Below are positions 11,133 through 23,525 of a stretch of 64,000 nucleotides of DNA, in pieces (within the stretch, counting starts at the first letter, position 1; the number at the start of each line of letters is the position of its first letter). A model generated the notes under the pieces. It searched no databases, was not told where the DNA came from, and worked only from the letters and a program-made list of their open reading frames with translations. The position numbers were made by a program, and so were the translations under genes. The stretch comes from Echria macrotheca (taxonomy: Eukaryota > Ascomycota > Sordariomycetes > Sordariales > Schizotheciaceae), in the NCBI GenBank assembly GCA_030411725.1, contig MU839851.1, positions 1 through 64,000 of the forward strand. The letters run 5' to 3'.

Positions 11133-14100
11133 ATGTCTTCATTTCTCAAAGCTCTCAAGGCCAACAAGGCCCTTCTCCTCGGCACACTCTCAGTGGGTTC
11201 CCAGGGGGAAGCCGTGACACTGCTCCACACCTCTCTCCTGCTGCTGTGGTCTGCTCAACCGGAAACTCAGCGCGACAAGCATCTACCATATTGTGGCTTG
11301 GAGGTTCCTGAGATCGCATCAGCGACATATGGGGCGAGCACACGGTCGGCTGTACTGGAGTTCCAGCGCGAAAACAAAGCCAGTCTCGGGTCTCCGCCGT
11401 CCGGTGTCGTGGACAGGGACACCGCGACAGTGTTGTACAACAAGCTCCTGGGTGCCGGTGTTGATCCCAGCCAGCCCGAGGTGCTGTTTGTCGCCGGCAG
11501 AGTGGAGTTTGCAGATGGATCCAGCAGTCCAGAGCTGTTGGTAGCTGTCTATGATAGAGACCTGCGGACCGAGACACGCCTGGTGGCACTCAAGGTCTCC
11601 AGGGATGGCTACTTTCTGGGCCGGTATCGTCGTGGTGCCTACCCGCGCAGCAAAACAAGACGTCCTACACTGGTGCCGAGGGTTGAGCTGCACAAAGAGG
11701 TCATCTACACCCCTACTGTTGATCAGATTATTTACGACGCAGCCCCGTTGGCTCTGATTAACATTGCTCTCGCCCAACGATCGCCGGCAGCAACTACAAC
11801 AGACCAATTCTCCCAGGTCGTCACGGCGCTGGCTGCTGCGGTACCCCCCGTTGAGGAACAGAAGGACCACGAGTACCTGGAGACGGCAGACAAAGGCAAA
11901 GGGCTGGATCGTACCGGCCCAGCTCTGCCTGACATCAGCAGTAGGGTTCGTTCTCTGCGGGAGGACGACAAGGTTCAGGACGTCAGCTACCTCAGCCGCC
12001 TCAACCCGAGTCTTTTTACGCCCCAGAATCTTACAACGACCATCTTGGCCTATCGCATATCCAATGTTGCCAAGACCAAACACCAACTAGACCTGTCTCC
12101 CGAGCTCTTTTATGGTCTTTTGGCCACACGAACGGCCAAGACTTTCAGCTCTCGGGACCCTTCCAACACAGGCTTTTCCCAGCCATCTCTGGATACATCC
12201 CCAGAAACGCTGCTGTACCAGTTCGGACTCACACCCGTATCTGATATCTCGAATGCTCTGACTGCAGCCAAAACAAGAAATCTCATATCGGCGAATTTCA
12301 CCATCAGTCCCAATTTGGACGATCTCTGGAAACGGCTTGGCGACATTGCCGGTGGCATCATTAAGCGACTGCCGACCACAGAGGATAACATCTGGGACAT
12401 GATTGCAGACTTTCTGAGCAGTGGCAAGGAAGAAGCCGTCCGAGCTGTCCTCGAGGGCGACAATATCCAGGGCGACCTTTTGGGATTCTTCAACCATCAA
12501 ATCAACTACGCCTTCAGTACCGGGAAAACGCCATCTCAGGCGCCCCAGGGATTCGCCGCCTCGCCCAAGCCATCCATACCACTACCTTCAACCCGCGTCC
12601 TACTAGAGAAGCTCAATGCGGGCGCTTCCAAATCCACTCGTGAACTCGCTGGAACAGACCACGAGAAAATTCGTAACCTACTCGCCGAAACGCCTATGAA
12701 CGAAGAGGGAGAGCTGCTGTCGGACAAAGATGCACAGAATGCTACTGCTAGTGTTCTTGGGGCTCTTGAGAAGGCCTTCCCGACCGAGGCCTTCAAAGCG
12801 AACCTTCGAGCCCATATTAACTCGACTCCGCCCGCAGTTGCTGATACTCGATCGATAGCAGAGAAGCCGGCTTCTGTAAGATTCGGTCACAAGTCCCTGG
12901 GCATTGATGCTTGCTCGGTGATGGGATTCCTCGAAGACAATCCGCACCTCGACCTCCAACACGACCGAGTGTCGCTCGCCGGAGCAGCACCGGAGCACGG
13001 CAGCTCGACGGCCAAGAGCCTCGCGAAGCTGCAGCGTGTCTTCAAGCTCGCGCCGACGTTTGCTAAGACGCAGGCACTTCTCGATATGGGCATTCATTCA
13101 GCCAGCCACATTGCCCGGTCGAACCGGGAGAACTTTGTGAAAGCCGTAACCACTGCCAAACCACCGGGACAGAATGTCGCGGCGTTTGCAGCCGCTGAGG
13201 GCTCGCCCACGGGACAAGCGGCTGCCTTCACAGTCGACGAGGCGCACGACGTATTCGAACGAGCCACCAACATCCAACTCGCCACTGCTCTAGTAGCCGG
13301 CGACCTCCGGTCTGCCGCAGGCGCTCTCCTGCCCGCCGGCATATCGCCTCCGCTGCCACCTGCGAAGCTTGATGCCGTCACCAAAAACTTCCCGACCCTC
13401 GCAACCCTGTTTGAGATGGGAGACGTGTGTGCGTGCTCCGACTGCATGACTGTCTACAGCCCCTCGGCATACCTCGTTGATGTGCTCGAGTTCCTCAAGG
13501 CTCGCGCCGTGCTCGAATCGCTCGGCGGGTCTAACAACGGGCGCACAGTTCGCGACGTGCTGCTTGCGAGGCGGCCCGATATCGCTGATCTAGACCTCAG
13601 CTGTGCCAACACCAACACGACATTGCCGTACATTGATCTGGTGTGCGAGCTACTGGAGGACTTCGTTGCGCCGGATGGGCTCAGCCCCGGCTCGTTTTCC
13701 GGTGTCGTGGACAAGGGGAAGATCTCAACAGCTCTGCTCGCCTTCCTCCGCGACGACCTGCAGCTTCCATTCACGGAAGACGCGCTGGTGTCGGATGTGT
13801 ACAACGGCGGGTATCGCACCGTTCGCGACAGCGCCGCTGTGGTCTCGCTGAGCCCGGCAGCGCAAGCTGTGCGCGTGCTGCGCCAAACGTACGGCGACGC
13901 GGCGGCGCTGGCGGCCAGTCCAGCTTACGTCAACGAGGTAGCTTACGACCGCTTAACCAAAGCCTCGTTCTTGGTGGCGCTGCCCTTCGACCCCGTGCTG
14001 GAGGAGTGTCGTGGCTATCTCAGCCAGCTCGGTGTTCCACGCTTGGATCTGATGGTTGCCCTGTCGACGACCGGCAAGCAAACCTTTAGCATCGCAGTCG

Positions 14101-17100
14101 AGAGTCTGGGCTTGAGCCCCCAAGAGGGACGCCTCATTACGACGGAGGACCTCACGGGGCAGGACAGCTACTGGAACACGGGCAACGCGGCTGATCCAGC
14201 CAGTGTACTCATGAACATCCAGACCTTTATCAACACAGCCGGCATACAATATACGGATCTCCAGCAGATGCTCGATTCGGCCACATCCTGGCTGAATCCA
14301 CCGCTGACGCACCCGCAAAGCTCCGGGGCTCACGTGGTTGGTAAGATGTTCATCAGACATCTCGACAACACCTGCACCTTGGCGGCCAAAGAGATTGAGG
14401 GACTTGAAAATTTCAAAACCCCGGGCAAGTTTGCGTCACTGGACCGTTTTCACCGCTTCATCCGGCTTTGGCGAGCCCTGGTCCGCAGCCCTACTACGGG
14501 CTGGAGTGTGAGCAGCGTCGATCGCGCTATTGGCGCACCGCTTCTTGGCGCTGGCAAGCTGGACAGCAACTGCATCGTTGCCATAACCGCCATTTCCGAG
14601 CTCACTGCCTTGCTGTCCACCAAATCCAAGACGTCAGTGGACGACGTCGTCGACCTGTTTGCTGGCTTTCAGGTAGTTGCCCCTGACGGCGTTAGCCCGG
14701 CCCCGACGACTTACACCAGCCTCTTCCTCAACGTGGCAGCACACGGTCCCATAAATCCCGCCTTCAAGCTTCAGACAATCTCCCTTAATGACTCAGAAAC
14801 CCCTCCTAGTCCGGTTCCCAGGTTATCCGATCCAGCATACGCCGACTACATCTCAACTTGTCTTGGTGCGACTGCCAAGGATTTATCATCCGTCATCGGG
14901 TCCCTCACAGCCGATGCGGCCTTTGTCGACGTGCTGAGCGTTGCAAACTTGGCCAAGGTCTGGTCGGTGTTTTCTCTGAGCCGTCGTCTTGGACTTTCTG
15001 TAGACGACTACTTCCATTTGGTCAACTTCAGCGGCTTGAAACCTCTCGAGAGCATCAGTGAGCTACTGCGATTCCAAGAAGTTGTGTCCAAAGTCCTGGG
15101 CCTCGGTTTCGCTGTGCCGGACCTCCAGCTCCTCCTCCGCCCCCCGCCCAGTCCGCCCTCCTCCAACGACATCACGGATGCTAAAATCACCTCTATTTTA
15201 ACTAGCATCCAGGCCCAATATGCCGAGATCCAGGCCACGAATCTGTCACCCTTCAATGGAGACCTTCCGGCGGCAGAAAACGAGGCCCCCACCCTAGACC
15301 TCATTTCCAAGATCCCTGGCGTGAGCCAGACGAACCTCTCGCAGTTCAAGCACATGCTTGAGGGCTCCCTCAACGCCGCCGACGGAGCTGCCTTGGTGAA
15401 ATCAAGCCTGGGACCAACCCTCAGCGCCGACGCAGTTGCCGCAATCTCCAAGGCGCAGTCGGACCTTGCAGCTTCACCTTCGGACACAAACCTGCAAAAG
15501 ACTCTTGCCCAGGTTATCTGCGATCAGTTGAGCGCCTTCTCCGCCACCGTTCAGCGCACCAAGGCCCTAAGCGACGCTCTGAGCTCCGAGTTTGGCCTCG
15601 CATCCGACATCCAGGACTCGCTCCTGACGGGCATTACATCGCTAGCGTCGCTCCGAGATCCCAAACTGGCCTCAGGAACCGTGTCCAGAAGTACGTTCCC
15701 TGATCAGTTCGACGCTCTCCGCCTGCTGTACAGGCTCGTGCTCGTGCTGAGCAAGTTCAGCCTTCCCGCGACCTCCGTGTCTTGGGTGTTGGCGAACGCC
15801 GACGCCCTTGGCTGGGCGAATCTTGCGGCATTACCCACAAGCACCTCGAGCACCGCAATCGCGTGGGACGCCTGGCTCCACCTGGTGGACTACGTCGCCG
15901 TGACTGCCGCCAAGACATTTCCGGCCGTCCAGAATCCCGCGGATAAGAAATCGCCGTTCACACTTGAGGGCCTGTTGTCGCAGGCCACGTCCGCAGGGGA
16001 TGTCTCACCCATCATTAGCTACTTCTGCAGCCTGGCGTCCCGAGACCCTACCGTCGTCACCGCCTTGGTTACTAATTTTGCCTTTGAACCCTCGAGCTTC
16101 AAAGATGTCGCCGCCGTAGCAAGCCTGCAGAATGCGGCGACGGCCATGCGGAAGGTTCGGCTACCCGTAGACACTGCCGTATCGTTGACGGCCGCTAGCG
16201 GCCCGACCAGAGACAACACGAAGGCTGCACGTGTTGCCCTCAACTCGCTATACCCAGTCGACGCCGACTGGTACGGCGTCCTCAAGGGGATCCAGAACCG
16301 CCTGCGGCTCCGAAAGCGAGACGCGTTGGTCAGCTACTTGCTCGCCATCAACAAGCCACGAATCACGTCTGCCCAAGATCTATCTGAACTGCTCCTCCTC
16401 GATGTGGAGATGGGAAGTGAGACACTTACATCTCGCACGATCCAAGCTCATCAGTCGGTACAGCAGCTTGTCCAGCGACTGCTCATGGGGCTGGAGCCTA
16501 CACCACTTGTTGATGGCGACCCCTTCTGGGCCCATTGGCCCGAGATGTCCCAGTATGCTCTCTGGGAAGCGAACAAGAAAGTCTTCCTGTACCCCGAAGA
16601 TTGGGTTGACCCTGCACTCCGTGACAACAAATCGGAGCTCTACATCGAGATCGAGGAGCTGCTCAAAAAACAACCCATCACCGAGACGTCGGTTGAGAAT
16701 GCCATTGCCGCGTACCTGACATCTCTCGACCACATCGCCGACCTCGAAGTCATGACAAGCTTCTACGACATGCCCGCCTCGACTCTCCATGTGTTTGCCA
16801 GAACCAAGGGTGGCAGCCCCCGCGAATACTTCCACCGGACGTTGGTTCTCGAGGCAACATGGAGTCCGTGGGAGAGCCTCAAGAACGTGAATCCCGTCGG
16901 CGATCATCTGCTCGCCTTCTTCCGCAGCAACCGACTGACCATGGTTTGGCCCCTCTTCTCCTACGAGCAAGACCCAAGTCAAACAAGCCAGCCACCAGCT
17001 TACCCCGATATAAACAATATGGCCGGCACAAGTCCAGATCCCATAAGCCAGCGCCTGGTGGTCAAGCTAGCCGTGTGCGAGAGGAACCCAGATACCGGCA

Positions 17101-20100
17101 AGTGGTCCCAGCCTGTCGTAACCGACGATGCCGTCTACTGGAGCGGCCGGTACCCAACTATTCCTTATCTGCCGGCTCCCGAGTTCCCAGACAACCTGGA
17201 AGATACGATCAGCCTGCACTACTGGGATCTAGGCTCTAACTTGGGTCAGGTCATTGCCGTCTGCGACAATGGCTTTTCTAGTAGCGAAGACACGAGTGAC
17301 GAATTGTATAACAGAGTATTTGGTGTTTTTACTCTGACGGGGTGCAAGGGTTACCCGGAGCCCTTCGTTGGCCCACCGACCAGGAACTCACTAGCATTCC
17401 GAATCCTCCCGACTTTCAAGCAGACCGACTACATCACGGAGCGGTTCGTGAAGAGCAGTTCGCTGAGCAACAACGCGCCGCTGGACCTGGCTATAAGCAC
17501 GTTCCTGAACCCTCAGTCCACCAGCATCCTCAACAAGGAGTACGGTCGCTTTGTGATCACGTATCCCCAGCAGCCAACGTTGGTGGACTGGTTCCTCTTG
17601 GGTATTCAGATCTACTCGATGACGCGCGGGTCGAAACAAGTGGCTAACGTGCCGGAGATGGTTTCTTTTTACCGGCTCCCAACGCTACCAGAGGGCACGT
17701 TCTTGCCGTACTTTATCAAGGACTCTTCAACGCGTGGGTATGTAGCCATCCCTGGATACGAGAGCTCGACCCAAGGCGATACCAACTTCCGCACGGCGTG
17801 GAACTCATTCGACTTCTTCAACAAAGCGCTCCAGCTGGCGCTGAAGTACATTGCCATGTACTTCAACGACCCCACCGTGAACAAGAACATCAAGGTGTTG
17901 CGCCAGAAGCTCAACGAAGACGAAACGTATAAGCAGCTGAAGAAGGAATTCCTCGCCGTCTACGTAACGGTGACGACGCCGTGGGACGTGAAGCTCCGCA
18001 CTCCTCGAGCCATCTTTGCGAGCTTCTACCACCCTTTGGTGTGCTTCTTGCGCTCGCAGCTGTACTCGGGCGGGACAAACCTTTTCATGTCGCGCAAAAC
18101 ACAGCTCAACATGACGGACTTTGACTTCAATTCAGCCTACAAGCCGACGTCCTATGTGCGCATGCCGTATCCGCAAGAAGAGCTCGAGTTTGACGCTATG
18201 GCACCCTACGCCGACTACAACTGGGAACTGTTCTTCCACCTGCCGTTTCAAATTGCCGTGAGTTTCAACAGCAACATGCAGTTCGAGCAGGCACGGAACT
18301 GGTATCACTACATATTCAACCCGCAAGGGGCCGACATGGAGGACCCGGACACGGGGTCAGGTCACGCCTCGGCGCCGCAGAAGCGTTACTGGCAGACCAA
18401 GCCCTTCTTCAAGACGCAGGTGGCCGACTACATCGCGCAGCGAATCGATAGCATCTTCATGGCGTCTGCTGCCGACCCGGCGGGCACCGCACTGGCGAAC
18501 CAGTTGCGGACGCAGATCCAGCTCTGGCGGCTCAACCCATTCGCGCCGCACGTCATAGCACGCTCGCGCCCCGTGGCGTACCAGCTGAGCATCGTTATGA
18601 AGTACATCCAGAACCTGCTCGACTGGGGCGACAGCCTCTTCCGCCAGCTTACACGCGAGACGCTCACACAGGCGAGCACGCTATACACGGTCGCAGAGCG
18701 TCTGCTTGGCCCGAAGCCGCAGATTGTGAAGCCGGCCGTGAGTGTGCCGCCCCGTACGTACAACGAGTTCGGCACCCATGTCGACTTGCTCGGAGATGCG
18801 TTGCTCGACCTCGAGAACCTCGTCCCAGACCTCGGCTCTTTGCCCCATGGTGGAAAGGAGCTGCCTCAGCCGCCGGCGCCGCCACTAACTACGCTGTACT
18901 TCGGCATCCCACCCAACGATTCGCTCATGCAGCTGTGGGACACAGTGGCTGACCGCCTGTTCAAGATCCGCCACAGCCTAGACATTGACGGCAATGCCGT
19001 GTCACTTGCGCTCACGGCGCCGCCCATCGACCCCGGCGCACTTGTCCGGGCGCTCGCATCGGGCCAGTCGCTCGCCGGCTTCCTTCAACAGTTTGGCTCC
19101 CCGTTGCCGCACTACCGCTTCCGGTACGTCTTCTCGCTTTCTGGAGACTTTTTGATTTCTTGGAACACGTCCCTACGTGTCCCTGTCGCTGACAATAAAT
19201 AAACAGCTACATCCAGGAGCAGGCCCAGGCCATGGCATCGCATGTCGTGGATCTCGGGAACCAGCTCCTCAACCTGCTTGAGCGGCGCGACGACGAGGGG
19301 CTCGCACAGCTGCGGGCCGGCAGCGAAATCAAGATGCTGGCGGCGGTGCGCGAAACCAAAGTCCAAGCCGGCCTGCAGAACGAGTCGGCTGTGGCGGCGC
19401 TGCAGTCGTCAAAGACACTTGCCAAGGACCGGCAGTCGTACTACACGGAATTGCTGAATGGCAAGTCGCCCGATGCCATTTCTGACGAGATGCTTGTGAT
19501 CATGAAAAACATTCTGGCCGCCCTTCTCGACCCTCAGATCGCTTCCGGGTACACCGCCGCAGCGGTGGCAAGTATGTTCCCGACATTTAGCGTCGGTGGC
19601 AACGGCGTTGGCGGCTCCCCACTGGTAAGCAATCCCCGAAACTCCCATTTCAATCCTGAATCCCTCATGGGGGAGTTGGCCATCAAGGCCGTTGATGTCG
19701 TTGACCTATTGGGGGAAGCCTGGGAGTCCAGCAATCGGTCTTCTCCTAATGAGCTTGAACCGCCATGGGCAGTCCCCAACAGGGTCTTTCCATAACCGTT
19801 TTCCCGTCTATGGCACCAATACAAGGCTAACTTGATTGTTAAACTTACCTAGGTCTCCGCCTCGTTTGGAGGCGGGAACGTTGCATCGGCGTACTCGAAC
19901 GGGATGAGTTCGCTGAGCACGCAACGGGCGACACTCTCAACAGAGGCACAGAACTACGCTATTATAGCAAGCTACATCCGTCGACGCGATGAATGGACCT
20001 TCCAGAGGGATCTAGCAACGGACGAGATGGCCCAGATCGATGCACAGATCAAGGCGGCGCAGGACCAGGGGACGGTGCTTCAGAAGGACCTCGCCGCCCA

Positions 20101-21388
20101 TGACGTGCAGGCGGCCGAGTCGGCGCTTCAGCAGCAGTACCTCGTAAACAAATTCACCAACGCCGAGCTGTTCGACTGGGCGGCAACGCGCGTGGCAGCC
20201 ACTTATTCGCGGGCTTACAACCTCGCCTTCGCGACGGCGCAGAAGGCCGAGTGCTGCATGGCCTTCGAGCTGGGTGACTTCTCAGGGGCAGCCTCCAACA
20301 TCATTCAGTACGGACGCTACGACACGCTACGTAGCGGGCTTGGCGCCGGCGCCGACCTTCTCGCCGACCTGGACCGCCTGGCGGCCACGTATACAGACCG
20401 CAACGCGCGCGAACTCGAACTGACCAAGCATATCTCGCTCGCGCAGGTCGCCCCGGAGGCGCTGCTGGCGCTTCGCACGAGTGGCAGCTGCCTGTTCGCC
20501 CTGCCCGAATGGCTGTTCGACCTTGACTTCCCGGGCCACTACTTCCGGCGCACACGTAGTATCGCCGTGTCCATTCCATGCGTGGCAGGGCCATATACTA
20601 CCGTTGCCGCGACGCTGCGCCTGCAGTCGGGCCGCTTCCGAGCACTTCCAACGCGCGCTGGCTCCCCAGCTGCGTACGCCGAGAGCCCGCCGGGCGGCGA
20701 CGACCGCTTCGTGTACGACGTGGCGCCGCCGTGCGTCGCCGCCGCCACGTCAACAGGTGTCACTGATGCCGGCGTCTTCACGCTGCAGCTCGACGGCTCT
20801 GACCCACGCTACCTACCTTTCGAGCACGCCGGCTGCATTGGAAGCTACGCCCTCTCTCTCGCCCCCTCTGAGCCCTTCCGCTACGCCGCCATTGCCGACG
20901 TTGTGTTGACCCTCAACTACACGGCACGCGATGGTGGTTCCGCCCTGCGTGCTGCCGCCGCTCCCATACCCCAGACGGGCGCCGCTGCGCTGCCGCTGCG
21001 CACGGCATTCCCAGCCGAGTGGAACTCGCTCGTGGGCGCCGGTCGTGCCATTGAGCCTGTGCTCGTGGCGGTGCCCTCCGGGAATGGGCCCGGCTGGATG
21101 CTGCCTTTCTGGGCGACGGCGCGGGGCCGCACGCCCGTTGTGCAGCAGACGCTATGGTGCGTCGTGCCAGCTTCCGAAACGGCCTCCTTGGATGGTGTCG
21201 TGCTCGTTGTCGCTGGCCAGCAACTCGCCCTCGCCCAAGACCCCGACGGCGGAAATTACTGGCAGGCGACGCTGCCAGCCAAGGCAGTCGTGCTCGGCAA
21301 GCCCGTGAGCATTGCTTGGGCGAACTCTGATGACCGTAACAAAATAGCCGAGATTGTGTGCATTGTGAGTTGGAATTACACGCCCTAG
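11133..21388 (+). CDS. TcA component (pore/receptor subunit) of an ABC (Tc) insecticidal toxin complex
   Basis: TcA subunits form a pentameric pre-pore that binds cells and injects the TcC effector. This one has three exons (11133-19123, 19207-19624, 19853-21388) and about 3314 aa, some 800 longer than typical bacterial TcdA. ATG 11133 is the first in frame; the frame extends to 11076 with a TAA just upstream. Residues about 20-105 resemble a peptidoglycan-binding-1 domain (TRSAVLEFQRENKA). Residues about 112-205 look like a transthyretin/carboxypeptidase-regulatory beta-sandwich. The VRP1-type motif CACSDCMTVYSPSAYL lies near 764. An ABC-toxin/neuraminidase-like region covers about 1760-2250, and the TcA-TcB-binding region (MQFEQARNWYHYIFNP near 2385) runs to the C-terminus with a long helical stretch in exon 3. 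No signal peptide is seen. It is GC-rich like its partner, with no frame lesions apart from the introns. Confidence 0.93.
19124..19206 (+). other. Intron 1 of TcA
   Basis: 83 nt with donor GTACGT, a GCTGAC branch site and AACAG acceptor. Without splicing the frame ends within the intron at 19202. With splicing the frame continues in phase into the conserved C-terminal pore region. Confidence 0.88.
19625..19852 (+). other. Intron 2 of TcA
   Basis: 228 nt, unusually long for this locus. The donor is GTAAGC, the branch GGCTAAC and the acceptor ACCTAG; it is phase 0. An unspliced frame would stop at 19795. It contains a TACCTAGGT motif at its acceptor. Confidence 0.85.
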
Positions 21389-22156
21389 GTAATGCTATGA
21401 CTGTATTTGGTTGGGCGCGCTGAGAACTGTTGGATATTGTAAGTTTAGAGGAAGATTGTGAAAGTGACTTCGAGCGGGACGCACAAAGATGAGAGGAAGT
21501 GTACTTGATATTGAACTTACCTAGGTAGCGAATTGATGCCTACCTACTTAGTTGCTGAATGTTTACATCATCCAGAACCCCAGGGATATCTCATAACAAG
21601 GAAACAATGTAAAAATACACAAGGTGCGGTGAGTTATCTACCTACCTACCTTCAGGAGGCTACTTCCCACCATGAATAATAATGAGTGAGAATAATTGAC
21701 AAACGATGGATTCGAAAGGAGCACGAGGTGAAATCACATTGCTCTCAAACACCAGGCATAGTTGTTTATTGACGTCGTCTGAAACATCTACTCAAGTTAT
21801 GATTTGAAGTCAGCGGACAGTTGTAAGGGGCCTTGAAGAAATCGATGAAACTGAACTTTCAGGGCCTGCTGCTTCAGGAAGTTGCTAGGGTATCCGCAGT
21901 CGCCTGGACTGGGGACTGGATGGCATGTGTCATTGGCTGCGATAAGGGACTGCAACGTGATGCGTTGATGGCTGTTTTCTATTGGTTCTTCATGACCGTG
22001 CCTGGCTGATGCATTCATCGAGCACTCAGGTGAAGCGGGGTTACACATAAATCCCGCCTTCAGTTCTCATCATCTTTTGCTGAATGTCCCACTGGGTTTC
22101 CCCTGGATCTTTTGCCCGTCCCTTTTCAGAGAAAGAAGCTACCAGCAGACTCCAAC
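21389..22156. other. Intergenic, TcA 3' flank
   Basis: No supported gene. It contains a perfect TACCTAGGTA palindrome (21518-21527) and a CTACCTACCTACC stretch near 21638. Confidence 0.6.
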
Positions 22157-23525
22157 ATGGCTGCGGACAGCACGAAAGTGGAGTTGCACAAGGAACTAAC
22201 AGCCGCCGCAGCAGAGCTCAGCTCGGCTGTGGATGCTTTTGGTCGAAATGACGAGCTCGACAATGCCAACCGACAGAAGATCGTCGGCGCTGCGCAGAGG
22301 ATCCTCTCCTCCGCTCGGGATCCGAATTTGCAGTGGATGGACGATGCGCTGGAGATGGGCCGTCTCGCGGCCACGCACCTCTTCCAAGTCTGGGGCGGTT
22401 TCGGTCAGCTTCCAAAGGAAGGTGCCATCTCGTTTGTTGAGCTGGCTGGAAAACTAGACGCCGAAACCTCGTTGGTTGGTATGCCACCTCTTCATTTTTG
22501 CCCCCGCGTCTTTGGTGTCGTTGCCTTTGTGATCTAACTCCAGTCTCATTAGGGCGGGTTGTCGGTCTACTCACTTCCCTAGGAATCCTACAAGCTGTCG
22601 GAGGAGACAGCGTAGCCCACACAGCAAGATCTCGTGTTTTGGTCCCGGAGAACCAGCTGAGCATCCTGTATCAGCTTATGTGGGACAACAATATGGTGCC
22701 ATATCTCCATCTTGAGGAGTACTTTGACAAGTACGGCCGCAAAGAGCCGCAGACTGTCAACCACATCCCAGGCACGTTTGCGAGAGGTTGCCCAGAGAAA
22801 CCCATGTTCCAGTACCTGGGCGAGAACCCGGCATTTTTCAAGAGGTTCACCATAGGCATGGCGCTGATCGAAAGTGGCTCGCCAGCCTCTGGTATTTATG
22901 ATTTCACTTGGCTGGTCGAGAAGGCGAAGCAAGAGCCCGAGAGAACCGTCTTCGTCGACGTCGGTGGTGGCAGCGGCCATGCTCTCCTCGCAATCCATGA
23001 CGAGTTCCCAGGTCTGCCGCTTGAGCGTTCTGTCTTGCAAGACAGACAGGAGTTGATTGATGCTGTCACGGCCGGAGGAAATCCCAAAATGGACAAGGTT
23101 CAAAAGGTGGCAATTGACTTTCACGCTGGACAACCGACCAAAGGCAGGCAAAATTCCCATTCCTTCCTCTTCTTGATTTCATTGGCTTGAAACATGACTA
23201 ACAACTTACAGGTGCCATGGTCTATTTCATCCGACGGTGTCTTCACAACTATGGTGACAAAATCTGCACGAACATGCTTAGAATCATTGCCGAGTCCATG
23301 GCAGATGATAGTAGGCTCCTTATCCAAGAGGATATCAAACCTGCCCCCCCAGACGTCAAGACCGCTTATCTGGACTTCCTGATGTTGACATTCGGTGGCA
23401 AGGCACGAAACCTAAGTTGTTGGGAGCAAATCCTCAAGGACGCTGGGCTCCGTATTTCCAGCATCTCCCGAGCGTCAGGTCCCTGGGAGTCGCTGTCGGT
23501 ACTTGAGTGTGTCAAGGTTACCTAG
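22157..23525 (+). CDS. SAM-dependent O-methyltransferase (family 2)
   Basis: Three exons (22157-22478, 22553-23143, 23212-23525) give about 408 aa. Fungal enzymes of this class methylate hydroxyl groups of aromatic or polyketide metabolites. Evidence: an N-terminal dimerisation-type helical region, an RVVGLLTSLGIL stretch typical of plant/fungal OMTs, the SAM-binding motif VDVGGGSGHALL (about 240-251), a YFIRRCLHNYGD segment corresponding to the catalytic LHxWxD region, and a C-terminal ILKDAGL. ATG 22157 sits in a good context (CAACATGG). Intron 1 (22479-22552) is GT-AG; intron 2 (23144-23211) reads as GC-AG with a GACTAAC branch. Substrate unknown. The neighbours do not include a backbone synthase. 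Confidence 0.87.

Noticed and set aside
10781..11311. 176-codon plus-strand frame in the toxin promoter
   Set aside because: No recognisable domain; overlaps the TcA start in another frame.
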